NCBI RefSeq assembly: GCF_958979055.1
Contig: NC_084891.1
Span: forward strand, 22,632,001 to 22,696,000
Direction of reading: 5' to 3'
DNA length: 64,000 nucleotides
Source: Alnus glutinosa
Lineage: Eukaryota > Streptophyta > Magnoliopsida > Fagales > Betulaceae
Within the stretch, counting starts at the first letter, position 1. Each line of letters opens with the position of its first letter. Made by a program: the position numbers and the translations under genes. Of this stretch, positions 12,862 through 24,400 are shown piece after piece. The notes under the pieces were generated by a model that worked only from the letters and a program-made list of their open reading frames with translations, did no database searches and was not told the origin of the DNA.

Positions 12862-13590
12862 TGTAGGGATGTAGACGAGCCAAGGTCGGGCAAGTAATAC
12901 ATGTCAAAGCTTGGCTCATTTAAATTTATCACGAGCTTGAGTCGAGCTCGAACTTTTTTATCACAAGCTCGAGCTGTTCTCGAGCTTATTTATCACAAGT
13001 TCAAGTTGAGCTCGAGCTCATATGATGAGTTTTAAAAATTAAAAATTAAGCTCAACTCAGCTCGAAAAAATAAATATCGATCTTTTGTGATAAAGTAACC
13101 AAGTTACCACTAGTTCCTAATCTTTATAGTTCACATTACTATGAATTGTATACTTATAAGTTAGAATTTAGGAATTATGTGACATTATATGACTATAATT
13201 TATAGTTATAACATTGTATATATATATACACACTTAATTATATCACATATGAATCTTTATATCATATTATATAATTTACATAACTAGATCATACTTAGTC
13301 ACTAGTCATACAAAATAAGTGTTGTTGTCTTGTTTATATAAATGATGAATCATATCTTTATTACATAATTTACATTATATAACGAAGATACACTATGCCC
13401 TATCAGTATATCACCTAAATTCTAAGATTTAGAACCATATAAACGAGAGAGCTAAGTTTTATACATGTTTATATCGTTTAATAATCAAGTATATTTTCGT
13501 GTTCACAAGTAACTCATTTAATAACCGAGTCGCGCACGAGCCGAGCCCGAACGAGCTCACAGGTAGCTTTGCTTCGTTTACATCCCTACA
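12862..13590. mobile_element. hAT-like non-autonomous element
   Basis: Terminal inverted repeats: left 'tgtagggatgtagacga', right the complement of 'tgtagggatgtaaacga', so 16 of 17 match. The left third is packed with 'gctcgag' and 'cgagct' words in both orientations, and a further block is at the right end ('cgagccgagcccgaacgagc'). A target duplication of 8 bp is weak ('atcacacg' and 'gtcacgtg'). It has no coding capacity. Confidence 0.7.
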
Positions 13591-13763
13591 GTCACGTGTG
13601 TTAAAGTGGTACGAGTTAAATCCTATGTGTATAAACCAATTTAAAGGCCCTTTTGTAATTTTATATTATTATCATTGGCCAAGATGGAGTAAGGGCTTTA
13701 TAAATATGTGGTTGATGTCTCATCTCTAAATGTTAGCACTTACTCATACACATCCTATCATTA

Positions 13764-13979
13764 TGTGAGACGTCTGGAAAAAGGGTTTTGGACATGAAAA
13801 ATAAACAACCGATGCACTCTTCGTCTTCAATGGTTGTAAGTACGTCTCATTTATTATGTTTTTCAATGATATATGTGAGACACTTGAAAGAGGGTTTTGT
13901 ACGTGAAAAATAAACAATCGATGCATTCTTCGTCTTCAATGGCTATAAGTACGTCTCATTCGTTATGTTTTTCAATGAT
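13764..13979. repeat. Two-copy tandem duplication, period about 110 bp
   Basis: Both copies run from 'tgtgaga' through 'agggtttt', 'gtgaaaaataaacaa' (with small changes), 'tcttcgtcttcaatgg' and 'taagtacgtctcatt' to 'tttttcaatgat'. They are about 90% alike by eye. No product is recognised. Confidence 0.8.
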
Positions 13980-14703
13980 TTGGCATGAGATATTGGTTTA
14001 GAGATTTCCTTGAAATCCAACATTTTCAAGTATGCCAATTCCTCTCACCAGTCATAAAATTGAGATGTTGTAATCACTAAACTGAAATTATTCACACTAG
14101 TAGTTGTTCAATGTGATATGGTCCCTGTCATCATGTTTTCTGTTTAGCCTTTAGGTATTCCAATGTGTCTATAGATACTAGTTATAATAGCCACAATTTA
14201 TGGGCCATGCCTCATGTGGTGAATGGGCTTAAAATTCTTGGCCTAGTCTTTTATGCAGTATGGTATATGCTTAGCCTTCTTCATAATTGCCTTCTTTTTG
14301 AAGCCAAATGGATAAAACTAAAACATTGTAGCTAAGTTAAAACATGAGTCATTTCCTCTATCAATACATAGCATTAAGGATGCAGGGAGAAGAAAATAAA
14401 AGAATGCTACTTTTTATGTTAGTCACTTAAAAAAATAAAAAAAATTATTTAAAACAAATTACATCGGTAAGTATGAAATAAGTATGAAGAATAACATTAT
14501 TCACCCATAATCGTTCCATTAGAAATTTAGAACCACTCCCTTATAAAAGCTGGGTTTAGCCTTTGAAAGTGAAGCCATATGCTAACTATCTATTTGCTTA
14601 TGACTCACATCTCTCTCTCCATTTTTGTATATTTCTTACTTAGCAAGAAAATCATGCCTTAGGATTTTTTGTGTGCTTGCTTTAGTTGAAACATTATGTC
14701 AAT

Positions 14704-14900
14704 TGGGGGCGGAACTAAACATTTAAGGGTGGGGGACAAAATTTTAAAAAATAAAAGTACGGGGGTAAAAATTTAGTTTTGGGAGGACATTTCATAAAAA
14801 TATCACAAATTTTAAGGAAAAAAAATAAAAACTTTGAAGGCAATTTTAAAATTTTTGGGGGACATTAGTCCTCCCAGGGGCATACATACTTCCGCCCTCG
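14704..14900. mobile_element. hAT-like MITE with perfect 8-bp target duplication
   Basis: The element begins 'tgggggcggaact' and ends 'acttccgccctcg'. The 8-bp 'atgtcaat' is repeated exactly on both sides (14696-14703 and 14901-14908). It is 197 bp, non-coding, and of the same family as 9321-9503 but better preserved. Confidence 0.85.
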
Positions 14901-14908
14901 ATGTCAAT

Positions 14909-16756
14909 GTACTGTTGACCTACTAATTAAAAACAATTTGGAATATCCAAGAAATTAAAGAAAATTATGCATGAAATTAGATATTAAATATAATTAACTA
15001 ATTCAAAATCTTTTGAAACTAAATTATTAAAAACTATTATTTTGGATCTTGAAAGTACCATCTAGATTAGGTAATTCTACCATCTAAACAAGTTGAACTA
15101 CCCTGGGTCTTATCTCCCTCTAGCTGTTTCTTGCACAACAAGGTATCGAAATTGATAAATCAATAAAGGATCGACATGGAGTTGCGAATTGTTTAACTGC
15201 CTACCAATCAAGTACGTACCAACGAACTTTTGTTTCAACCTCCCCCTACCAAATTCAATTATAATATGGATTAATCTTCAATGGGGCTGCATCTCATCAT
15301 GGACGATGTATTCTCACCCACCCAACCGAGACCGTCCTAATTGGTCCAAATTAAAACGATGAAGGAAGCCCCACATTTTCAATTCACTCTCATCAATCAC
15401 AGCTCCAAAAGTGGAGGCTTAATAAAGAATGTTATGACCCATTTAAAGAAAGCAATTGCATTAAATACTCAATTAAAAATAAGAAAAAGATGAATGATTA
15501 AGAGGGTCCTCTTTTGATTAAAAAAATTATTTTTAATTAAAAAATATACTCTTTTATTGTTTTTCTATTTCTTTTTATTAAAGATTGATTTTTTTATTCT
15601 AAAGAGGAGGGAAGGTCGAGAGGGAATGGTTAAGTGTCCCCTCTCAATCATTCCTCTAAAAAAATGTCTTTTTAAAAGTTTTTTTTTTTTAAAAAAAAAA
15701 GAAAAAACAGCTTGGAGATATTTTATATTAGACAACGTTTTCTTTCTTCAGGTATATTGTATATGGGAATAGGATTCTTGTTATTAGGCTGTCCAAATTT
15801 CATAAAAATTCGAACAGTTTAAGAAAAGAGAAACAAGCTAAGGCACACTTATTTCGGATAGGTAGGTCTTACATTTTTTAGGTCGTAAAAAAAAAAATGA
15901 ATCTACAACCTCCTTCTCTTAAGTTGTCCAATCGGATTTCTATGAAATTCGAGCAAACTAATAATAAGAAATCTTTGTCCTATGCACTGTCCATTTTCCG
16001 GACCACTTACATCATGTTGTAAGAAGCTTCTTTAAAAGTTTTTTTTTTGTTCGTATAACAATATAATATATATATATATATATATATTAAAGGGAATACG
16101 ATCCTCTCGATCCATTTCAAATAAAATGAATAGTATTCACTTTACGGTCATGAAATAAAAATGATACATTTAATAGTGTACATAATATCTACATTAACAT
16201 GCCTTTTAAACAAATTAAATAATGTGACATCATATATATATACCATCAAATACACTAACTTCAAATGAAATGGACAACTTAGCTAGATGCATTAATTGTT
16301 CAATGCATAGGCAAAACGGAAGAAATTCATGAATACTTGATGGATTACTACCCCTATTCAAATAGAAGTCAAATGGAAGTTCTTTTCTTTCTTATTCTTT
16401 AAATCGTTTTCTTTTGTAGACATACCTAATAAATTTCCACCAATGATTCTTACCCCTCTTATGCCTAGAAACCACCAAAATACCATGAAGTATAGCAAAA
16501 AAGACAGTTGAAGTGAAAGGGTGGATAGGGCAATTGCTTGTCCCTTCTCTCAAACGTGTAATACTAATGCTCCACAAGCACAAGTCATTCTCAAATATTC
16601 CAAAGTTAGGTTATCCTTCTTCTTCTTCTTCTTTTTTATATATTTTTCTTCGCCCAAAGTTAGGTTATCTAATACTAGGCGATTGTTCACGTATATATTT
16701 CAGAGCTGTGGGGGCACCTATTGGGCTCTCTCATATTTCATCCAATTTTTTCATTC
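14909..16756. other. Intergenic, with an inverted repeat at 15787-15975
   Basis: No gene is seen. An inverted repeat lies at about 15787-15832 and 15930-15975 ('gtccaaatttcata' facing its complement), likely an old MITE. An (AT)n run is at about 16067-16088. The last 200 bp form the phytocyanin promoter, where 'ccaaagttaggttatc' is repeated (near 16600 and 16657) and a 'tatatatt' lies near 16692. Confidence 0.5.
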
Positions 16757-17374
16757 ATGGCGAAGAGGCTTCACGTTTCTGTTCTTGTCTTCCTTAGCCT
16801 GGCACTAACGTGCGCCGCTACAACGTACGTCGTGGGGGGTAATTCTGGCTGGGACATAAGCACTGATCTTGAAACGTGGAAGACTGGCAAGACATTTTAC
16901 GTTGGCGATGTTATAGGCATGTATTCTTTCCTCTCTCTCTCTCTTTAAATTATAAATTATAAAGTTTTTAATTTAATTTTTTTTTTTTAAAGAGAAACTT
17001 TACTTAACCTCCTTAATTATTGTTGCTTTTATAATTACCCCTAAACTTAAAAAAAACTCTCAATTTAGTATATCGATCTTTAACTATTTTTTTTTTTAAT
17101 TTCACTCCTCCATTCAAATTTTTCGTTAAATCTTGTCAATATATATAACATTTTTCAAAGATTTAGGTGTGTGTAATTTGGCAAATTCTGTTAAATCCAG
17201 ACCAATACTTAAAAATGACGAGGATTTTGAAATTTTTAACACCCTCCATTAAGATTTTCAGTTAAAATCCTAATGGAAGAGTGAAATTGAAAATAAATTA
17301 TAGATATATAGATACATTAAATTGAAAGTTTTTTAAGTTTAAGAGATAATTGCAAATATAACGAAAGTTCGAAG

Positions 17375-17405
<31 letters not shown>

Positions 17406-17936
17406 ACAAAAGTAAACCCTTTTGTTCTTTCAAGTTTATACATGAAATTTACAGAGACGACTATATATATATAATAAAAGTAAACCCTTTTGTTCTTTCA
17501 TGTGAAATTTACAGAGACGATTTTGCTGCATTTTTTTTTTTTTTTGGCAGTGTTCCAATTTTCTTCTTCCAATGATCTAGAGGAAGTGACGAAAGAGAAT
17601 TTCAACAAATGCAACACGACCAATGTATTGAGATCCTATACAAACGGGAACACAACTATAACGTTGTCGAAACCTGGTCCGAGGTATTTCATATCTGGTA
17701 ACAAGTTATATTGCCTTGGGGGGATGAAGCTGCAAGTAAATGTAGAAAACAATCAAGCATATTCTCCTGCCAATGCACCTCAGCAAGACCAAGGGGCGGC
17801 TACTCTTCCACAGCCTTCTACAAAGAGCAACATTAATCCTACGTCCGGCGGGGTTTTGCATGGCGGATGGGATTCTCTTATGCCATTTTCTCTAGCTTTT
17901 ACGGCGTCTGCAGTGTTATGGGTGTTGCAAATATGA
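16757..17936 (+). CDS. Phytocyanin / early-nodulin-like protein, two exons
   Basis: Exons are 16757-16916 and 17551-17936 (546 nt, 181 residues). The frame requires joining ATA-G to TG-TTC, which makes a GC-AG intron (donor 'atag|gcatgt', acceptor 'ggcag|tg'). Residues 1-20 or so form a signal peptide and 22-118 a plastocyanin-like fold (TTYVVGGNSGWDIS, FYVGDVIVFQF, GPRYFISG). Cys74 and Cys108 would form the usual disulfide. The two positions that hold copper-binding histidines in uclacyanins or plantacyanins are here N61/D62 and Tyr107, so type-1 copper binding is unlikely; this fits early-nodulin-like proteins. A Pro/Ser/Thr-rich linker (about 123-155) and a hydrophobic C-terminus suggest a GPI anchor at the outer plasma membrane. 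The exact role is unknown. Confidence 0.88.
17025..17375. repeat. Inverted-repeat MITE in the phytocyanin intron
   Basis: The left arm ('taattacccctaaactta', 'ctctcaattta') faces its near complement on the right ('taaattgaaagttttttaag', 'agataattgcaaat'). The arms are about 130 bp with some mismatches. No coding sequence is present. Confidence 0.6.
17405..17521. repeat. Tandem duplication next to the 3' splice site
   Basis: 'aaaagtaaacccttttgttc' and, after it, 'gaaatttacagagacga' occur twice, separated by an AT run. The second copy ends 30 bp before the acceptor at 17550, so the polypyrimidine tract region is recently rearranged. Confidence 0.75.
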
Positions 17937-17954
17937 ATATTTACGTTAAAAAAT

Positions 17955-17987
<33 letters not shown>

Positions 17988-18820
17988 TTCCCATTTTTTT
18001 AAGGTTTCTTTTGGTTTTAATTTGAGTATTTAATCAAATTTGCAGCTTCTGGCTGCTTGCGATCGATGTAATGAGGGCACACATTTGTCTTCTAATTATT
18101 ATTTTATTTTGTACACTTTTACTTACTTTCTATATTTCGGACGCATGCAGTTGTTTAATTTGTATTTAATTATTTTCATGCTACGTATGTTACGTTGAGA
18201 AATAATAATTTGCAAGTTTTGCAACCTAAAGGCGCGTACTAACTATTAGCTTCTTTTTTTTTTTTTAATTTTTTTAAATAAAAAATACAAAACCAGACTT
18301 CAACCCATTTACATAATTTTGTATTTTTTGTTTAATAAAAAAATAATAATTATGTCAATAATTATATTATGATGCGTCAACATATCATATCTAGTATCTC
18401 TTGTTACGTTATATATATGTGTCTGAACAAAAATCAATATCACGAGTGTATATATGCATGAGACCCAATGGCTTGGGTTAGATTGCCAATGTTCTTGGTT
18501 CACCACTACACACAAACAGTACTCTAACTGCTGCTAAGATCGAGCAGGATTTGTTTTGCTATAATCTGTGTTGAGATCGATGCGTATATCTTCTGACTTT
18601 GTGGAAGAGTTTGATTTACATGCAATTACGCACTATATGCATGTAATTGCGGGTAATCCTAAAGGACCTGTTGTTACTTGTGGCCGTGGGCGTGCCATGC
18701 ATGGGCCACTTGATTAACACTATGTGCCCTCGACATGACAAAACATAGTGATGGTTAACACTAATATCGTACCTCCATCCCATCTCTAATATTTTGTTGT
18801 GCCTTCTCTCTTTCCTCTCA

Positions 18821-18857
<37 letters not shown>

Positions 18858-19387
18858 AAAAACTTTAATTTCTTTATCAAGAAGCTTTACTTATTTGAAA
18901 ATTTCCCTTACTTTTAGAAACTTCCTAAAATTTGCATGTAAGGGACCCATCATATATAGAGTTTGAGTGACAATATATAAATATATCTTTTAGGATTTAA
19001 TTAAAACATTTCATGCATAAAATATAGTTTAATTTATATGAAACATGTGAACAATATATTAAACAGAATATTCATTAAATAAACCATCATGAAGTATAAG
19101 GAAACATGTATATAAAATAAATAATTTTAGAAAGGGAGGAACATTACTTAATTACCTCTCTGATGGGCTAATTAATTAATTAAGGTCGACCTTGTAGCAC
19201 CCAGAACTTTAATCCCTGAGTAAAAAGGTTTTAATTTTGAGATTAAGACCATATTATAATATTTTATAGACAAAACAATAATTTTAAAGCAATTTAAGAG
19301 AATACGTGGATATTTATGAAAGAAAATTTGTGTAGTTTATAATCTAAAAAAAATAATAATTAAATAAATGATAGTTTATAAGTACTT
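17937..19387. other. Intergenic, phytocyanin 3' flank
   Basis: 3' UTR of the phytocyanin gene, then AT-rich sequence. It holds AT/AC and CT microsatellites (17956-17988 and 18824-18855) and no supported gene. Confidence 0.5.
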
Positions 19388-19402
19388 AAGTTGAGAGTAC
19401 TA

Positions 19403-20446
19403 GCTGTGTCAACTACCGTATCTATCTGCCCCTGCTACTCTCTCAGCTCTTCTCCTCTTTCCAGAAAGTCTTCTTCAGTAGGGGAGTCGTTTGCCGGGGG
19501 AGGGATGCCTCCCTCCTCCCGGTCTTTGCATCCTCTCTTAGCCCTTTTAGGGCTAGAGAAGTTTTGTTCCTCCCTGGGTTGTTCCAATGGAGGCTAGAGT
19601 CTCCCAGCCATTAGGGCTGTGGAGTTTTGAGTCCCCCCGAACTTGTTCCAGTGGTGGTTTTAGTCCTCTTGGACTATGGAAGTTTATGTAGTTTTCTTAG
19701 TTTTTTTAGTTTTTCTCTAGTTGTAGCAGGAAAACACTCCATAGAGGCTCTGGAGGGGGTGAGTCCGCCGGTCGTTGGCGGAATGGCTTGGCTATATTTC
19801 AGTTTTTATCAATCTTTGAGGCCAGATCTGTGCTGTTTCGCAACCCTTTCGTCGAGACGTGCCCTCCCGCCTTGCTCGTCGCCGTCCTCTGGTTTTGCCG
19901 ATGCCTCCTTCGGCCGAAAAGCTCATCGGTGATCGGCGCATGGTCATCACGTGCCAGGGTGTTCTTCACATCTTGAGCAGCTCGTGATGGCCACGTTCCG
20001 TACATTTTGCCATGTTTGGTGGCGCTCGGAGGTTTCTGGTGCTCGACTGCTGCAGGGGATCTTCTGTCGGCGGCGCGTGTGCTACACGCACCGTCCTCGG
20101 TGGTGCTCCTTTCGACCGCAGAGTCTGTTTTGGATGTTTTTCAGCTTGTTTTTAACATAATGTATTTGATAGTCTGCTCTGGGTTAGATTTAGCCTGGTC
20201 ATTGTGTTTAAGCACAGATTGTGACCGACTCCATAGTGCAAGTAGAGGTTCATATCTCAACGCAGAGGCACACTTCTGTTGGCTAGGTTTATTTGTAGCA
20301 ACTATCAATATGTTCTGAGTTTTAAGGTAACTGTAGTGGGGTATTTGATTTTCTATGCCTCTGTATTGGTAGTTTGATTGTAATTATGTTACCCTTTGGG
20401 ATTATTAATAAAATGAAGACATTCTCCCTTCAAAAAAAAAGAAAAA
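19403..20446 (+). mobile_element. Poly(A) LINE-like retroposon, about 1.04 kb
   Basis: The insert is flanked by an exact 15-bp target duplication 'aagttgagagtacta' (19388-19402 and 20447-20461). It ends with an A-rich tail after 'aataaaatgaagac', the mark of non-LTR retrotransposition. The body is GC-rich and has only short open frames with no reverse transcriptase or endonuclease motif. It shares stretches with 34400-34905 and with the minus strand of 55049-56146, for example 'gccagatct', 'acgtgcc' and 'ggcggcgcgtg'-like words. It is either a 5'-truncated LINE 3' region or a non-autonomous derivative. Confidence 0.8.
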
Positions 20447-20811
20447 AAGTTGAGAGTACTAACTAGGTTTGGAAATAGGGCTGGACCTCCGACCTGGCCT
20501 ACAAAGGAAGAAAAAAATGTTATACTTCTCAAAAATTCTCTTCAAATGATCTGATATAATTTTATTAGATTATGACACATCTTCTAAGATAATAAATTAC
20601 ATAGAATTGTAACATCATTTGAAAAACATTTTGAAAAGTATAAAATTTCTCGGCTGAATGGGTCTCCACTCTTGAAGAAGGGGGTGGTCTATATATCGGG
20701 ATGGATCTCTACCTTTACATTCTTTTTGTGTTTTTTTTTTTTTTTTTGATAAACTATAATTACAAATCACTCTATGATAATTCTCATATGCGGCAACGTG
20801 CTATTAGTTCA

Positions 20812-20995
20812 AGAGCAATGATTTTCCTACATCATTCATTATATACCTCTCTCACACTTTATCCTACATGACATCAATTTTATTTTTTTTTTTATTAACC
20901 AACTTTTAGTGATATATATTAAAAAAAAAACAATGACATGTAAAATAAGATAAGATATGAAAGAGATATGTGAAAGATTTAAGAGAATCATTTCT
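20812..20995. mobile_element. Small inverted-repeat MITE
   Basis: The left part ('agcaatgattttccta', 'tatacctctctcacacttta') faces its near complement on the right ('tgaaagagatatgtgaaag', 'gagaatcatttctcattg'). It is about 184 bp and non-coding. Confidence 0.6.
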
Positions 20996-21494
20996 CATTG
21001 ATTTAGACTTGGTAAAAGAATGAATATATGGCAAACCTCCCTACCTGGGAATTGAAAGAAGCAACCTTGTCAAAATTAGAAATTCAGTACATCAACAACA
21101 TTTACAAACTTCAAAGGTCAAAGAGAGAGTTTGAATATTTCTAAAATAATAAAATTTATTTATTTATTTCTTTTTTTTTATATTTTTTTTATTGGCCTCC
21201 CTTCTTCTTATCCTTTCCCTTGAGTTTTTTTTTTTTCTTTTCTTTTCTTCCTTCATTGCTCATGGTATTATTTATATATTATTTTATAGCAGAAGAAACC
21301 TTAAAAGCTAAAAAGGAAAAGGGAATGTTCAACCCTATTTCCGATTAAATAGATTAAATAAATAAATTAAATACACACTCCCCCGCACATAGCTGGGAGG
21401 TTTTTTTTTTTTTTTTGTTTGTTAGATATATTATATATATAGCCGGGAGGTTAGTTATACTAAAAATTATACGCAAAACACGTCACCTACCACG
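20996..21494. other. Intergenic and MSRA4 promoter
   Basis: AT-rich. A short repeat 'agc(t/c)gggagg' occurs at 21391 and 21442. TATA-like 'tatattatatatata' lies at about 21427, roughly 65 bp before the MSRA4 start codon. Confidence 0.45.
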
Positions 21495-24400
21495 ATGCTC
21501 AAAACCTTAGCCTCGTCCACCCGTTTCCTCACCACCACCACCACCACTACCGCCACCACCACCACCTCATCTGTCGGCCTCTGCTGCTCCTCACTCCGGA
21601 AACCCTTCCTTAATCCTCTCTCCAAGTCCAGACACAGACCCCTTAGACCTCTCTCAAAACCATTCACGACCACCATGAACCTCTTGAACAAGCTCGGCTT
21701 CGGCTCCCCTAGGGCCGCACAATCCGCAGGGGACGCCTCAATTGCGCAGGGCCCAGACGACGACGTTCCGGCCCCGGGCCAGCAGTTCGCGCAGTTCGGG
21801 GCTGGTTGCTTCTGGGGGGTCGAGCTGGCATTCCAGAGAGTCCCTGGCGTGACGAAGACCGAGGTCGGGTACACCCAGGGGTTCCTGCACAATCCCAGCT
21901 ACGAGGACGTGTGCTCTGGCACCTCCAACCACTCCGAGGTCGTCAGGGTCCAGTTCGACCCCAAGGAGTGCAGCTTCGACGCTCTGCTCGACGTGTTCTG
22001 GGCAAGGCATGACCCAACCACGCTCAATCGGCAGGTGGGTTTGCTGGGTTTTTGCGTCTTGGTGTTAAAATGTGAAGAAATCTCATCTGGCTTTCGCTTA
22101 TTTGATGAGCTTTGATTGATTTGCCATGTATGTCTGGCCTAGTATCTGATGGGTGTCTTGAATTTTTTGCTAGTTTGGTTGCTAATATTTTGGGAATTGA
22201 TGGGTGTCTAGTATGGTCTAGTATTTTGGGAATTGATGTTTGGTCTAATATCTTATGGGTGCCTTGAATTTTTTGGTGGTTTGGTTGCTAATATTTTGGG
22301 AATTGATGGTTGATTTGTCCCTGATTGTACTAATAATTCTTAGGTTTTGATTAAATTGTTCTGAGATTGAAGATTGATTTTTTCTAGGTTCTGGTTGTTT
22401 TCCTTGCTGATATTTTCAAGTTCTGTTTTGTGGTTACTTTTTAACAATTTTTAGACTAAGCTGGGTTGACGAGCTTTCATTTTCATAGCTTTTAGTTGGT
22501 GAGCTCTGTAGATGCCTCTGTGTTTGTGGTTATTTTGTAATGTCCTCTAGCTAGTGGTTATATCTGTATTTTTTTTTTCTCGTGGATCTATCTGCGGATT
22601 TTTCAAGCAATGTTATTTGGCATTTTCCTGGTTTTGGGCTTATTGATTTTTTTTTTAATCGGAAAGGAAATGAGTAGCTATGAAGTGCATTGTATCTGAG
22701 GTATGTCGGTCAATTCGCTACTTGATCCACCTATTTTAATTAATATGCGGTTATTTTTCCTTTATTTTTAAATTCTATGGATGGATTATTCAAGAGAAAC
22801 TTCAAAACCGTCTGTTTTAAGATGGCATCTGGATTATTCTCTTAATATATCACCATTCCGACCATATTGAAACAACCCTTTTTGACTTCAGTTGTGTTTC
22901 CCTTAGCCGTTATTATCAATTTAATAGGAGGATGTGTTTTTCCTGTTGTGCCCCCTGTTGTTAGGCTGTCCAGTCTTCCAGTATTGGGAAGATGTTAAGT
23001 TATGAAATTTACTAGGGGAATTCTTGGAGATGGATATGACTGTGTAGAAACTTTTAATGTGTGTTTGAAATTTTATATTTGCATACATATTGTGTTATAT
23101 GGTTTGATTATATGCTTCTGGAAATAGGACTATTGATGGGCCTACTTTTTCATCTTGATTCACATGATACTCTTAAATTTCTTTAATGTTTTGGCTACTC
23201 ATTCGCATTTTTCTGATACGTGTAAGTGCATTTTGTTTTGTATTACAAAAAAGGGGTCTGCTTTAAGTTTTTTATTACCCAATGGTCTTGATCCTGGGAG
23301 CACTTTTTGTGGATTCTTCCATTGTCATTTTCTGTTCCATCACATGGACGTTTTAAATCAATATAGGCTTTAGTTGCGGTTTAATTTTATCATATATAGT
23401 TTTCGTCTACACTTGTATGGGAGTGTTAGATTCTTCTAAGGACATGCTAATGGCAAAACCTAGCTTCAATTTTTCTTTTGCTGTTTATTTTATGCATTTT
23501 AAAATTCTTCTATGGCTTATAATGGTACTTTCTCGCCAGAATGCTGACTACTGCTATAAATATAAACAAAATTAAGAATTCCCCTACATTAGAGCTCTCG
23601 CTTGCTTCTTTATCCAAAATCATGAACATTGATCACTGTTAAATTATGCAGTTATTTGTTGCAGGATTTTTAATCAGCTGCTTGAACCGAAAAATATATA
23701 TTTGTTGCCTTGCTCCTGTATTAGATGTACCCGATCCCTTAGCTTCTGCTGTGAAATTTAAAATGCTAAAACATCTTGATGGCAGTCCAACATAGCTTCA
23801 GTAAATATGGTCCTACTGAGAAAAGGTTTGAGAAGCATATATTCTTGATCAGAAAGAAAACATGATATTGTAAGTGGAATGGAGAAGCTCATTATTAGAA
23901 GCACGTCCTAGGGCTCCACAAACTCTTCCTTGAGTTCATGTAACATCCTTTCAATGCAAAGAAAAATTCCTTGGGATTTGGGTCCTATAGTATGGGACGT
24001 GTGGTTTTCTCATCATTCAACTAATATTTTTAAACATTTGGTGAAAAGAGCAAGCCATTGATGGGGTTGTAGAAAACATTTGATTGATGCATTCCAAATT
24101 ACAGGCAAGATTGGTCGTATCTGTTGGGGGATTAGTCAGTTCAACCAAGAGTCAGTTTACTGGCACCTAAACCTGACACCCATTGGTAGGCCAATCGGCC
24201 TATCGACGCCGACCAGCAGATGTCAGTAACAGACCCAATTAGGTGGTTTGCATTGGGTCAAACAGGTTCAGATTGGTCGACTGATTTTGCCCAGCCCTTG
24301 ATTAAATGCTCTTAAGATTTTTGCTATATTGCTTGGATTCTTCAATCCTTCTAGCAATCAGTTACTGAGGCCTACACTTGATAGCAAATATGGCGTCTAT

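Noticed and set aside
19391-20318. Several 60-100 codon frames
   Set aside because: They are GC-rich phases of a poly(A) retroposon with no conserved motif.
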